Made by a program: the position numbers and the translations under genes. The notes below the pieces were generated by a model that did not search any database, had not been told where the DNA came from, and worked only from the letters and a program-made list of their open reading frames with translations. Below are positions 17,389 to 25,867 of a stretch of 25,867 nucleotides of DNA, one piece after another (position 1 is the stretch's first letter; each line of letters starts with the position of its first letter). Source of the stretch: an uncultured Lachnospiraceae bacterium. Its GTDB lineage: Bacteria; Bacillota; Clostridia; Lachnospirales; Lachnospiraceae. The DNA lies in assembly GCA_934320845.1 (NCBI GenBank), contig CAKRFU010000033.1, positions 1 to 25,867 of the forward strand. The letters are read 5' to 3'.

Positions 17389-17434
17389 CGTTTTCTTTCT
17401 ATACCACTATTTCTGTTTACAACATATAAATCAA

Positions 17435-18592
17435 CTATTCAATTGCCTGAAGGTATCCGTCAGCACCCTCTTTGTAATATCCTGTGTCGACAAGTTTCTC
17501 TTTATAATTGTCTTTTGTGATTACTTCTGGTGTAAGAAGATATGATGGAATCTTTCCTGTTCCGTTATCATATGAATCTGTATCATATGAGCACTCGCAG
17601 TCAAATTCTTTTGTGAGTGACTCATCAGGTGTATTACCATCAAGCACTGATTTTACAAGTTTAAGTGTTACTACGGCCTCGTTTGCAACTGCCTTGTAAA
17701 CTGTCATCGCCTGTTTTCCGTCAAGAATGTTCTTAAGGTTTGCAACATCACCATCCTGTCCTGTAATAAGAGGTGTGTTCTTTCCTGCATAATCAGACTC
17801 GATTGCCTGTGTTACACCAAGTGCTGTTGAATCATTTGAGCAGAGTGCTATGTCAAGCTGATTCTTTCCATCTGCATAATAAGACGAAAGAATATTCTGC
17901 ATACGGTTAAGGGCTTCATCTGTGCTCCACTGAGATGTTGCTACAGACTCAAAATCCTGCTGTTTTGAAACAATCTTAACTGTTCCGTCATCGATATACT
18001 TTTTAAGTGTATCCATTGCTCCATTGTAGAAGAATGTTGCATTGTTATCTGCCGGGTCACCTGCTGTAACTTCCATGTTGTATTTCTTCTTTGAACCGTC
18101 AAGTTTTAATGTATCAATTATGTACTGTCCCTGTAACTGACCTACTTTGTAGTTATCAAATGATACATAATATGAAATTGCATCTGTGTTCATGATAAGT
18201 CGGTCATAAGAAATAACCGGAATGTTCTGATCTTTTGCATCTGCAAGTACAGTTGATAATGTATCACCGTCAATCGCAGCAACTACAAGAATGTCTACAT
18301 TGTCGGAAATCATATTCTGAATATCATTTACCTGCTGGTCTGTATCGTTGTCAGAATATGTAATCTCAACATCGTATCCCTCTTTCTTGAACTGTTCCTC
18401 AAGATATGAGCCATCTCTGTTCCATCTTTCAAGAGATTTTGTTGGCATTGAGATGCCGACTTTTTTCTTACCTGAATCTGAAGAACTCTTGTCTGAACTT
18501 GAATTGTTGTTTGCTGTTGGATCAGATCCACAAGCTGTCATAGATGCTACCATCGCCGCTACAAGTAATCCTGCTAAAAATTTTTTTCTCAT
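17435..18592 (-). CDS. chvE: ChvE-like multiple-monosaccharide-binding lipoprotein
   Basis: 385 residues from ATG 18592. The ATG at 18601 is rejected because GGAGG directly abuts it, whereas it sits 9 bases before 18592. A signal peptide ends in lipobox SMTACG (C21), followed by a Ser/Asn/Asp-rich linker. The body matches ChvE: VGISMPTKSLERWNRDG, QVNDIQNMISDNVDILVVAAIDG, VISYDRLI, YYVSFDNYKVGQLQG, CSNDSTALG and TGQDGD. It should capture several monosaccharides outside the membrane and deliver them to MmsAB. It heads the importer operon and is followed by a stabilising stem-loop, consistent with high expression. Confidence 0.92.
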   Translation of the reverse strand: MRKKFLAGLLVAAMVASMTACGSDPTANNNSSSDKSSSDSGKKKVGISMPTKSLERWNRDGSYLEEQFKKEGYDVEITYSDNDTDQQVNDIQNMISDNVDILVVAAIDGDTLSTVLADAKDQNIPVISYDRLIMNTDAISYYVSFDNYKVGQLQGQYIIDTLKLDGSKKKYNMEVTAGDPADNNATFFYNGAMDTLKKYIDDGTVKIVSKQQDFESVATSQWSTDEALNRMQNILSSYYADGKNQLDIALCSNDSTALGVTQAIESDYAGKNTPLITGQDGDVANLKNILDGKQAMTVYKAVANEAVVTLKLVKSVLDGNTPDESLTKEFDCECSYDTDSYDNGTGKIPSYLLTPEVITKDNYKEKLVDTGYYKEGADGYLQAIE

Positions 18593-18639
18593 AATATTCA
18601 TCCTCCTCTATATATAATATGAAAATAAAGTTTAGAAAA

Positions 18640-18655
18640 AACATTTCGTAATGTT
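18640..18655. promoter_or_regulatory. Palindrome upstream of chvE, candidate operator
   Basis: AACATTTCGTAATGTT is a 16-bp inverted repeat with one mismatched central pair, about 48 bases upstream of the chvE start. No consensus -35/-10 pair is obvious nearby, which would suit an activator-dependent promoter. Which regulator binds, if any, is unknown. Confidence 0.35.
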
Positions 18656-18742
18656 CTTATCTGTTGTTAATAATATATCACAAACCATTTAGCATTATTT
18701 TTCATATTTCTATACATTTTTACTAAGTTTCAGGCTTAAATC

Positions 18743-18797
18743 AAAAAATGATAGCACTTTTTTACCTTATATTGTAAAAATTTGCTATCATTTTTTT
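18743..18797 (-). terminator. Strong terminator after the Jet-like SMC operon
   Basis: The 14-bp arms AAAAAATGATAGCA (18743-18756) and TGCTATCATTTTTT (18783-18796) pair, with inner TTTTTAC/GTAAAAA pairing. Long A and T tracts flank it, so it can act in both directions. It cleanly separates the SMC operon from the sugar operon. Confidence 0.85.
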
Positions 18798-18826
18798 GCT
18801 ATTCACTATTTTATTATTTCTTTTGT

Positions 18827-21800
18827 TTAAAACATAAGCTCCTGCTGTGTCACCTGAATCTGCGTTGCAATCATTGTATCAGGTTCTTCTCCCCTGGTAT
18901 GCTCTCCCTTTAGATACTGCATTCCGTTTCTAAGACTTGCCGCAACCAGATTAAGCACATATATATTGTCAAATCTGTCATAGATTGAATCACCGCCAAG
19001 GCCTGAAAGACAGATAAGCTGTGTATTTGTCTTTTTTGCCATATCCATAAGCGGCTTTAAGAGATGCGACGCATTCGTCTGTGCAAAAGGATTGTCCATA
19101 ACAAGTACCTTTCCTTCATTATAATTTACAAACACATCCGATACATCTTTTCTCATATAATATAAAAGACTTGAAAGAACAATGAATGCAGATAAAAATC
19201 CTTCACCACCTGAATTTTTTGCAACATCCGACCAGGAAATTTCCCTGCCTTTTTGTTCCTCTATCTTATACAGCCTTATGCGCACATTTCCGGTGCCAAC
19301 CACCGAATCGTAAAGATACTTAGTATTAATGTAAAGACTTATAACTTCCTCAGGATTTTCATTATTTTCAAGCGCCGTTACGGTTTTCGCCGTAACTTCA
19401 TCGAGAATATCCTTAACTTTCAAATGATACATCTCTTCATTTGAATACCACTCCGGAATTGTTATTTTGAGCATTTTTTTGTCTTTCCCGTGAACTTTGA
19501 TAGTTGAATTTCCATCTATCCTGCCAAGGTCCTCATGTACATCCCTGACATACTCTTCCAGAAGCTCGACTATTCTTGCACTCTCCTTTTCCACCATCGC
19601 TACGTCTACTTCAAGTTTTTCTATTATACCTTCATATGAAGAAACAAGTATATCAAGCTGTTTTAAAAAGTTCACCGCATTGTCGGTAATCGACATCAAT
19701 ACCTCTATGGATTTCTGGAAAAATTCATCCCTGAAAATATTTTTTCTCGCCATATCATTAAGCAGTCTTGTAATAACAGCACTCTGCTTTCTTTCATTTT
19801 CAAGAATTTCTTTGTAATCCCTTATCATAATTCCTCTGAATGTATCTATTTCTTTTACGGATTTTCCTACAAAGTCTGATTTTGTTATTCCGCTGTGAGA
19901 ATCTTCTGCTTTAAGTTCACTGTATTCTGCCAGTGCAGTCAGATTATTCCTGTAACCTGCACAAAGATTTAAAACGCCTTCTAAATCCGATTTGTTATCT
20001 CTTATTTCATTTTGAATCAAAATAATCCTGTCTTTGAAATTTGTATTGGTTATCTTCTTTTTACTAACCGGCTCTCTTTTCTCACATATTCTATACAGAT
20101 CATTGTACGCATGTTCCATATCCGACTGCTTTTTGGTAATTTCCATATTAACTTTATTCAGTTTTTCATTATACAGCTGAATCTGCATATTTCCGGAAGA
20201 AATACGTTCATCGAGTTCATTTTTTTCTTCCCTGTCATACTTTACTTTTTCTACATCTGCAATTTTTAGATTATGCTTTTCCAACAGCTCATCAAGTTCC
20301 TGCCTGCTTTCAGTAAACTGCCTGCTCGCACTTTTATACTGCTCATTCAATAGCTTTATCTCATTTGAATAATCGTTTATCAGTGCATTATATTCAGCCT
20401 CTTTTGATATTCTCGTTTCTTCGTCAAGAAGATTGTACAATTCTGTATTCTCCTTAATTTCTGACTCAAAATTTTTGAAATACTCATATTTTTCCTGAAG
20501 ATAATTTTTTTCCTGTCGCATTTTCATCTCGTTTCTCTCGTCCGCTTTGATATTTTCGACAAGATTTTCAAGTTTTTCGCTGATAATACTCAGTTTGTTA
20601 TCTATATCTTCATTCTTTTTCTCAAGTTTAATCTTCTCATCCTTTGCTTCACAATATTCATTGTAGTTATCATTAAGAATTTCAAAATCCTGCAGTCTCA
20701 AATCTGCCAGACTCTTTTTCTGATTTAAATCAGTTATCTTCTGGTTAATATTTTCGTTATTCTTTATTATGTCTCTTTTCAGATTTTCAAGTTTTTCTAT
20801 CTGATTCTGTGCATCATTTATCTCTTTTTCATATGCCATTATCATATTGGCACTAAGCTCAATACTGTCTTTTTCCAATGACTGTTTTTTTATGCATTCA
20901 CATTTAGAAAAATATTCTCCGTATTCAATATCTCGTCTCTTTATATTCTCCTGAATCTTTGCAATCTTTTCTTTTTTCTGTCCGATAATATCACCACGCT
21001 TCTTCGTGTCAAGAAGTTCATCACGAAACATCAGATAAAAACTTACCTTATCAAGTTCTATTGTACCTATACCATTCTCTATAAAACCATCTTCAAGTTC
21101 CTCTCTCTTTACAATCGGAATAGGTGTTGACGTAAATATCTTTTTATCATCCCGTGCAAGTTTGTCAAAATCTACACCGGATAATATTATCGAATATGGG
21201 ATAAATGGGTTATTTTTCACAATTTTTTTATTTTCCTGCAAACTTCTTCCATTGTTTGAAAGCCATTCCATACCATATATAATCTCAATTTCAAGTGTTG
21301 ACAGATAATCAGTAAATTCCTTTGATACCTCCAGCAGACGTCCTTTTTCAAGCAGCTTAACCTCTGCTCCTAGCTGTTCACATTCTCTCTCTAAAATCCG
21401 CTTTGCAGCATTTATCTCTTTAAGCTTTCTTTCTGCATTTTCAATTATAACAGCTTTGTTATATACTTCACTTTCATCTACAAGAAAATACTTCATTATA
21501 TCCTGTCTTGTTTTAAGCTGTAATTCAAAATCTGCTAATCTTTCTTTTTCAGCTGTAAGACTGCTCTTTTTTTCTATAATCACTTCTCTGAAATCATCCT
21601 GATTTCTTCCATACCTTACATAATCTTCATCATTTTTTGCTTTTTCATGTTTCAATGCCGCCATATCCTTTTTCATAGCAGCTATTTCTTTTTCGTACTC
21701 TTCCCCTTTAAGCTCCAAAACACCTGCCTCATATATGCCAAGAATATTTCTCAAAAGATTTTCATTGTATTTTTTGTTAAACTGTTCTTCCATAACAGCA

Positions 21801-23254
21801 TAGCTTGATACCTTTGCCTGACACTTTCCAATCTGCAATGAGTTGGCATCTTTTTGTTTAAAGCACTCTGACTTGCTTATATTATACTCTTTCTCCTGCT
21901 CTTCCTGTTTAATGATAGAAGCCTTGATTTCTGCGATTTCACTGTCACAATTTGAAAGTGCCTTAAAATAATGTTTAAACAGCATTTTTCCCAGTTCTTT
22001 TCTCGCAGGTTCTTTTTCTTTCTCATTCTTATTTGATGCTTCAATACGGCTCTCAAGTTTTTTGCATTCTGAAAGAGCATTGTTCTTTGCCTCGTTTTGC
22101 TTTGCACAAAGAAGCATCGCCCTGCTTTTTTCAAGTTTCTCTTTTTCTTTTACTACCTGCTCTTTTTCGAGAATAAGCTGTTCATATTCATGTGCAAGTT
22201 TATTCTTCTTTTCATCAATAGAATAGATACTATATGATATTTCTTCATATCTTATATCAGCAATCTTTTTCTGTTTATTTTTTATTTCCTCATCCAGATA
22301 ATTTCTTCTCTCATCAGCCTCTTTAAGAAGTTCATCCAAAATCATGATGAACCCGGCTATATCACTTTCCTTTGACTTTCTTTGTTTTGTATAATCTAAA
22401 AATTCATCTGCATAATTTTTAATGCCTGATGCTTCCTTTAAAAATTCTTTTAAATTTTTCATCCTGTGAATATTGGTCTGATTATCTTTATACTGTTTTG
22501 CATACTTTTTTATAATATTTTCAAATTCCAAGATGCGGTTTCCATCCTTGTTAAGTTTACTTTCAACAGCTTCTAAAAACCACTTTTCAACAAGGCCTTT
22601 TTCATCACGGCAATCCGAAAACAAATCAGAAAGTCCAGACTCTTTCAAATTTATCTTTTTTATAATAGTTTCCCATTCTTTATAGTTTATCTGGTACTGT
22701 TTTAATTTTTCAAAGTACATCCTAGACTGTGCAGGCATATCCATATCATAATAATTAAAGTGCATGCCGTTCTCTTTTTTTATGTTTTCAAATATCTTCC
22801 TACATGTACCCCAGTTTTTTAGGGTCATGCCTGCATCTGTCTCGTTTATAATAGGAATATGGTATATATCATTTTCACATCTGTCTTTATATTCATATAT
22901 AAAGTTTATCATTTCAAGTTCATCATGCGCTTCTCCCTCCGAGATTTCCTGATTTTTTCTTACCATCATTCCCGTGAGGACATATCCTGCATCTTTGTCA
23001 AGAACCCACTCAACCATAATAAATGTCGGTCTGTTTGTCGTAAAATAACTTTCAAATTTTCTGTCTTTTGTATCCCTGTATCTTTTGTGTACAAATGGCG
23101 CAGTCATCATCTGCACTAAAACAGTCTTTCCACCACCGTTTCTCAATGACATAAGCGTACTTTCGCCATTAAAATTGAAAGTTTCATCACTTATCTTAAT
23201 CGAATTACTGTTATAATTTAAGTTTACAATACGAAGTGTGTTTATTTTACTCAC
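18827..23254 (-). CDS. SMC/MukB-like ATPase of a Wadjet/MksB-type complex (JetC-like)
   Basis: 1475 residues. The N-terminal ATPase part has Walker A with LRNGGGKTVLVQMM (about 40-44). Long coiled coils flank a globular hinge-like region (about 640-740, containing NNPFIPYSIILSG). The C-terminal part has the signature SGGEGFLSAFIVLSSLLYYM (about 1346) and a Walker B reading KVLVMDNPFAQT (about 1381), where the usual catalytic Glu is Asn. With its two upstream partners it should form a condensin-like, DNA-loop-extruding complex. The longest frame (TTG 23281) is rejected: GAGGAGG ends 6 bases before a GTG at 23254, giving SKINTLRIVNLNY at the start and an 8-base overlap with the previous gene. 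JetC/MksB membership is by architecture and gene order; it could be a divergent, distinct SMC class. Confidence 0.75.
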   Translation of the reverse strand: MSKINTLRIVNLNYNSNSIKISDETFNFNGESTLMSLRNGGGKTVLVQMMTAPFVHKRYRDTKDRKFESYFTTNRPTFIMVEWVLDKDAGYVLTGMMVRKNQEISEGEAHDELEMINFIYEYKDRCENDIYHIPIINETDAGMTLKNWGTCRKIFENIKKENGMHFNYYDMDMPAQSRMYFEKLKQYQINYKEWETIIKKINLKESGLSDLFSDCRDEKGLVEKWFLEAVESKLNKDGNRILEFENIIKKYAKQYKDNQTNIHRMKNLKEFLKEASGIKNYADEFLDYTKQRKSKESDIAGFIMILDELLKEADERRNYLDEEIKNKQKKIADIRYEEISYSIYSIDEKKNKLAHEYEQLILEKEQVVKEKEKLEKSRAMLLCAKQNEAKNNALSECKKLESRIEASNKNEKEKEPARKELGKMLFKHYFKALSNCDSEIAEIKASIIKQEEQEKEYNISKSECFKQKDANSLQIGKCQAKVSSYAVMEEQFNKKYNENLLRNILGIYEAGVLELKGEEYEKEIAAMKKDMAALKHEKAKNDEDYVRYGRNQDDFREVIIEKKSSLTAEKERLADFELQLKTRQDIMKYFLVDESEVYNKAVIIENAERKLKEINAAKRILERECEQLGAEVKLLEKGRLLEVSKEFTDYLSTLEIEIIYGMEWLSNNGRSLQENKKIVKNNPFIPYSIILSGVDFDKLARDDKKIFTSTPIPIVKREELEDGFIENGIGTIELDKVSFYLMFRDELLDTKKRGDIIGQKKEKIAKIQENIKRRDIEYGEYFSKCECIKKQSLEKDSIELSANMIMAYEKEINDAQNQIEKLENLKRDIIKNNENINQKITDLNQKKSLADLRLQDFEILNDNYNEYCEAKDEKIKLEKKNEDIDNKLSIISEKLENLVENIKADERNEMKMRQEKNYLQEKYEYFKNFESEIKENTELYNLLDEETRISKEAEYNALINDYSNEIKLLNEQYKSASRQFTESRQELDELLEKHNLKIADVEKVKYDREEKNELDERISSGNMQIQLYNEKLNKVNMEITKKQSDMEHAYNDLYRICEKREPVSKKKITNTNFKDRIILIQNEIRDNKSDLEGVLNLCAGYRNNLTALAEYSELKAEDSHSGITKSDFVGKSVKEIDTFRGIMIRDYKEILENERKQSAVITRLLNDMARKNIFRDEFFQKSIEVLMSITDNAVNFLKQLDILVSSYEGIIEKLEVDVAMVEKESARIVELLEEYVRDVHEDLGRIDGNSTIKVHGKDKKMLKITIPEWYSNEEMYHLKVKDILDEVTAKTVTALENNENPEEVISLYINTKYLYDSVVGTGNVRIRLYKIEEQKGREISWSDVAKNSGGEGFLSAFIVLSSLLYYMRKDVSDVFVNYNEGKVLVMDNPFAQTNASHLLKPLMDMAKKTNTQLICLSGLGGDSIYDRFDNIYVLNLVAASLRNGMQYLKGEHTRGEEPDTMIATQIQVTQQELMF

Positions 23255-23975
23255 TTTTTTCCTCCTCATCAACAATGCCAAGAACTTTAAGAACCCTCGT
23301 ATAATTATTCTGATTCAGCAGGTTCCAATCCATAAAACTATCCAGCTTTTTTGTTGTATTTATCATGTCATCTCTCTCTATGTATTCAATAAGCCCCTGT
23401 TCCTGCAGAAAAAGCAATATCCTGTGAATAAATCCCTCTTTTGTAGTTTTAGTTTTTCTTCCTTTTTCGTCACTTCTAAGTGCAGTATACGACTCAAGCA
23501 TATTTGAAAATGCCAATCCCGTTTTTTCTTCTTCATCCTCAGTCATATTATTTCCGGCTTCCAAAAGTCTGTCAGAGACAAGGTTTATAAGCTCTCCGAC
23601 TTTTATGTATTCCCTCGATTTACTGCTGCTTCCCTGCCCGTCATAAAATTCCGTAAGCATTGTAAGAATCACAAACTGCGACAAATAATAATCTTTATCT
23701 GTTGCTCCTGATTTACATAATTTCGCTTTTAATTCCTGCTTTGAAAAACCAATAATATCATTATCTTCATATGGAATAAGATATATGACACTTCCATATC
23801 TTTCAACTGTGCACTCTGCAATATCTCCCTGATTCTTTACAAGATTCATAATTCTGGGATTTTGTGTATATCCGTCAAATAATTCCTTATTGTCTTCCTC
23901 TCTTATTTCACGCTTTGAAATAAGAGTATAAAATATTTCCTGACTTATTCTTACTTCTTCCGCCTCGTATGCCAT
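23247..23975 (-). CDS. MksE/JetB-like subunit (DUF6063-type)
   Basis: 242 residues, mostly helical with a short basic/acidic segment near 170 (RSDEKGRKTKTTKEGFIHR). The layout fits the winged-helix MksE/JetB subunits that bind the kleisin in MukBEF-like complexes. I believe this is the family Pfam calls DUF6063, seen beside JetA-family genes in Firmicutes. ATG 23975 follows the upstream stop (23978) after 2 bases, with GGAG overlapping that end. Its own end overlaps the ATPase start. Such tight coupling fits stoichiometric complex assembly. Assignment rests mainly on size and order. Confidence 0.6.
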   Translation of the reverse strand: MAYEAEEVRISQEIFYTLISKREIREEDNKELFDGYTQNPRIMNLVKNQGDIAECTVERYGSVIYLIPYEDNDIIGFSKQELKAKLCKSGATDKDYYLSQFVILTMLTEFYDGQGSSSKSREYIKVGELINLVSDRLLEAGNNMTEDEEEKTGLAFSNMLESYTALRSDEKGRKTKTTKEGFIHRILLFLQEQGLIEYIERDDMINTTKKLDSFMDWNLLNQNNYTRVLKVLGIVDEEEKSE

Positions 23976-23977
23976 AA

Positions 23978-25591
23978 TTACTCCATTCCTTTTTCAAATT
24001 TAAACACTACATTTGAACAATATATGTTGCGTCTGTCACCAAACTCGTTGTATATATCCTTAAAGCAGACTACCTGCCCATCTTCACACTTTCTTATTGT
24101 TACTCTCTTAATTCCATCCGCTTTTCTCTCATCGGCAATCTTCAAAAGCATTTCATTCAACTGAAAACTATAACTTTCATCCGCAACTATATTTTTTCTC
24201 TCTTTCCTTAAATCATCTATATCTATGCTGCCTGCTTTGATAAATTCAACCATTATTTCCTTAAAGATTTCAGCATTCGGAATAAATGTCTTTTTCTGTT
24301 CTTCAGTCATATCACACATTGCAGCAAGTTCCAGATTACCGCCATTTTCTTCTGCCTTATCTACAAGGTACTCCATACTTGATTTATATTTTTTCAGCTT
24401 TTTCTTGAGCCTTTTTTCTTTCTGTTCTTCATAGTCCATAATGTCAAAATCAAGCTTTTCTTCCTCATTTTCATCATTTTTCTCTCTGAGTGGTTTTTGA
24501 TACTGAATACATTTGTTTAGATTATAGATTTTCTTCGGATTGTTTCTAAATAGTGGATTTAAAAACATGTTTACATTTATCAGATTACCCGGATGCTCAA
24601 TAATTTTGTCATACAAATCATTTCTAAGTGAAAATCTCTTTATCAATGTCATCTTAGACATCTGTTCCAATTCATTAGAATACAAATCCTTCAAATCAAA
24701 ATGTTTGTTTAATATTTTCTGATGTTCGTCTATAGACCTGCTCAAATACCTTTCAATCTCCTGAAGGTTTTGGAGTTTTTCCATATCCTCATCATTTAAT
24801 GCTTTAATATTTATGTTCTCATCCTCAAGCTCTTTTACCCTGTTCCTTACTATTCTTCTATACTCCATGAATTTATGTTTTGTATCACTTATTGTTGACA
24901 TGTTTTCATTTAGTATCTGTTCATAGTCCTCAACCGAGTAATTTAATGCATTTCTCCTAATACGATCCATTGCCTCCTGAATTTTCTGAAGCTGTATCCT
25001 AAGCATATTAAAGATATTTTTTACTTCATCAAGAGCCTGGTCATATGTGGCACGCTCCAAATGCATTTTGAAAATCATTTCATGTATCGTAAGTTTAAGA
25101 TTGCTTTCAACTTCAAGTGTTGATAATACAAGATTGTAACCATTATCTGTAAGTTTATAACTTGTCCTTTTTATTTCTCCGTCTATATATACCACTTCGT
25201 TAGACAAATAACTTATATTTCTTTTTTTGTATTCACGTTCCTCAAAATCAAAGCAATCAAAGTACATTGCACGACCTTCATCGCACAAAACAACATTTAT
25301 AATAAACTCAGCAAGTTCACCACTCTTCTCATATGATAATCCCTTTTTTAAGTATCTGTTGCATATATCATCGACAAATACAGATATATCATCAATCGTG
25401 CATGGCTGCTCTCTGAGTGAATATTCCATAATAAATAAAAGAACAGAATATATAATATTTACCTGTTCATCCATACTTTCAAAACCATACTGTTTCCATG
25501 TTGTTTTCTGCCAGCTGTTCTTTATCAGTGTCGAATACATTCCAACACTCTTCATTCTCTTTGAAAATTGTTTTAAAAAATCATATTCCAT
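23978..25591 (-). CDS. jetA: JetA/MksF-like kleisin subunit
   Basis: 537 residues: an N-terminal helical, winged-helix-like region, a recognisable JetA-family stretch (about 165-250, YKLTDNGYNLVLSTLEVESN, LERATYDQALDEVKNIFNML, IQEAMDRIRRNALNYSVEDYE), a coiled coil, and a charged linker followed by a C-terminal domain. In Wadjet the JetA protein is the kleisin that links the SMC heads, and the complex extrudes and restricts small circular DNA with JetD as nuclease. It is first in the operon, just downstream of ssrA. ATG 25591 has GGGAG about 13 bases upstream, rather distant, but no nearer start exists. Partners follow as JetB-like and JetC-like; no JetD-like gene is found. Confidence 0.7.
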   Translation of the reverse strand: MEYDFLKQFSKRMKSVGMYSTLIKNSWQKTTWKQYGFESMDEQVNIIYSVLLFIMEYSLREQPCTIDDISVFVDDICNRYLKKGLSYEKSGELAEFIINVVLCDEGRAMYFDCFDFEEREYKKRNISYLSNEVVYIDGEIKRTSYKLTDNGYNLVLSTLEVESNLKLTIHEMIFKMHLERATYDQALDEVKNIFNMLRIQLQKIQEAMDRIRRNALNYSVEDYEQILNENMSTISDTKHKFMEYRRIVRNRVKELEDENINIKALNDEDMEKLQNLQEIERYLSRSIDEHQKILNKHFDLKDLYSNELEQMSKMTLIKRFSLRNDLYDKIIEHPGNLINVNMFLNPLFRNNPKKIYNLNKCIQYQKPLREKNDENEEEKLDFDIMDYEEQKEKRLKKKLKKYKSSMEYLVDKAEENGGNLELAAMCDMTEEQKKTFIPNAEIFKEIMVEFIKAGSIDIDDLRKERKNIVADESYSFQLNEMLLKIADERKADGIKRVTIRKCEDGQVVCFKDIYNEFGDRRNIYCSNVVFKFEKGME

Positions 25592-25689
25592 ATTTATGAA
25601 ACTTCTCCCTCAATTCGTAGTAAAAACTTTATTCTCTCATTACATTGGTTCTTTCATACATCGTAGCAATGAAGCAATCCGTGGCATTA

Positions 25690-25719
25690 GTTGTGGGCAA
25701 AACACCTTTTGACCCCAAC
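25690..25719 (-). other. Stem-loop at the start of the jetA leader
   Basis: On the minus strand GTTGGGG-T-CAAAA, loop GGTG, TTTTG-CCC-A-CAAC forms about a 12-bp stem with small bulges. A TATAAT sequence (25730-25725) lies just upstream, so a transcript could begin right at this hairpin. No T run follows, so it is not a simple terminator. Confidence 0.5.
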
Positions 25720-25756
25720 ATCATATTATAGGAAAAGACAAGTTTCCTAATAATAT

Positions 25757-25791
25757 AAAAACGCCTAAAAATAATTTTCAGGCGTTTTATA
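25757..25791 (-). terminator. Intrinsic terminator of ssrA
   Basis: The arms AAAACGCCT (25758-25766) and AGGCGTTTT (25780-25788) pair around an AT-rich loop. On the minus strand a T-rich tract follows. It lies a few bases beyond the tmRNA 3' end and is nearly symmetric. Confidence 0.85.
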
Positions 25792-25795
25792 ATAG

Positions 25796-25867
25796 TGGAG
25801 CTGCGGGGAGTCGAACCCCGGTCCGAACCCAGATTCAATGTACTTCTACTGTTATAGTCAGTGCTTT
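25796..25867 (-). ncRNA. ssrA: tmRNA (ssrA), 3' part only
   Basis: The minus strand reads into the tRNA-like 3' end of tmRNA: T-arm CGGGG-TTCGACT-CCCCG followed by acceptor strand AGCTCC and discriminator A at 25796. The next bases are CTA, so CCA is not encoded and must be added after transcription. The 5' part, with the tag reading frame, lies beyond the window edge. tmRNA rescues stalled ribosomes by trans-translation with SmpB. The 3' end of ssrA is a common integration site, but no second copy or integrase is visible here. Confidence 0.93.

Noticed and set aside
25629..25838. 69-codon minus-strand frame running from the tmRNA end into the spacer
   Set aside because: It starts inside the tmRNA T-arm region and crosses the ssrA terminator; it has no RBS or recognisable protein character.
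25592..25867. Genomic island inserted at the 3' end of ssrA
   Set aside because: The ssrA 3' end is a common attachment site, but no integrase and no repeated copy of the terminal tmRNA sequence were seen in the window, and the adjacent operon has the same base composition as its surroundings.

Overview
The window looks like a low-GC, Gram-positive anaerobe of the Clostridia, most likely a Lachnospiraceae species. This rests on base composition, strong AGGAGG-type ribosome binding sites, frequent TTG/GTG starts, a YesM/YesN two-component system, a Gram-positive exosortase (XrtG) locus and a YlbJ-like sporulation protein. Nearly everything is transcribed from the minus strand, so the functional order runs from the right end to the left. 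No integrase, transposase, CRISPR array or prophage gene was seen, and no gene-free stretch exceeds 300 bases.

Right end (25.87-18.83 kb): the 3' end of tmRNA (ssrA) and its terminator are followed by a leader with a clear stem-loop. Next comes a tightly packed three-gene operon resembling a Wadjet/MksBEF SMC complex: a JetA-like kleisin, a MksE/JetB-like subunit and a 1475-residue SMC/MukB-like ATPase. No JetD-like nuclease gene is present, and the ATPase Walker B reads D-N rather than D-E. The operon ends at a strong hairpin terminator.

Middle (18.6-8.8 kb): a sugar uptake and sensing unit. ChvE-like lipoprotein, MmsA-type dual ATPase and MmsB-type permease form a multiple-monosaccharide ABC importer. 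A small two-helix membrane protein and a terminator follow. Then come a membrane-anchored sugar-binding protein, a YesM-type histidine kinase, a YesN-type AraC response regulator and a XylF-like binding lipoprotein. The arrangement fits a three-component sensor (anchored binding protein, kinase, regulator) controlling the upstream importer.

Left (8.7-1.2 kb): a compact XrtG exosortase locus. It encodes a PTPS-like protein, a secreted protein with three DGxxxDW repeats and a C-terminal helix plus basic tail (Firmicu-CTERM type), exosortase XrtG, a processive family 2 glycosyltransferase, a membrane sensor-like protein with a possible degenerate GGDEF domain, a second PTPS-like protein and a polytopic membrane protein. 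The most notable point is that both PTPS-like proteins keep the zinc-binding histidines and the pterin-anchoring glutamate but lack the Cys-Asp-His catalytic residues. The locus therefore probably makes a surface polysaccharide or glycan and processes or attaches one dedicated protein, by a chemistry that is not known.

Far left (1.15-0 kb): a 20-codon Cys-rich ORF translationally coupled to a YlbJ-like membrane protein, then a hairpin terminator.
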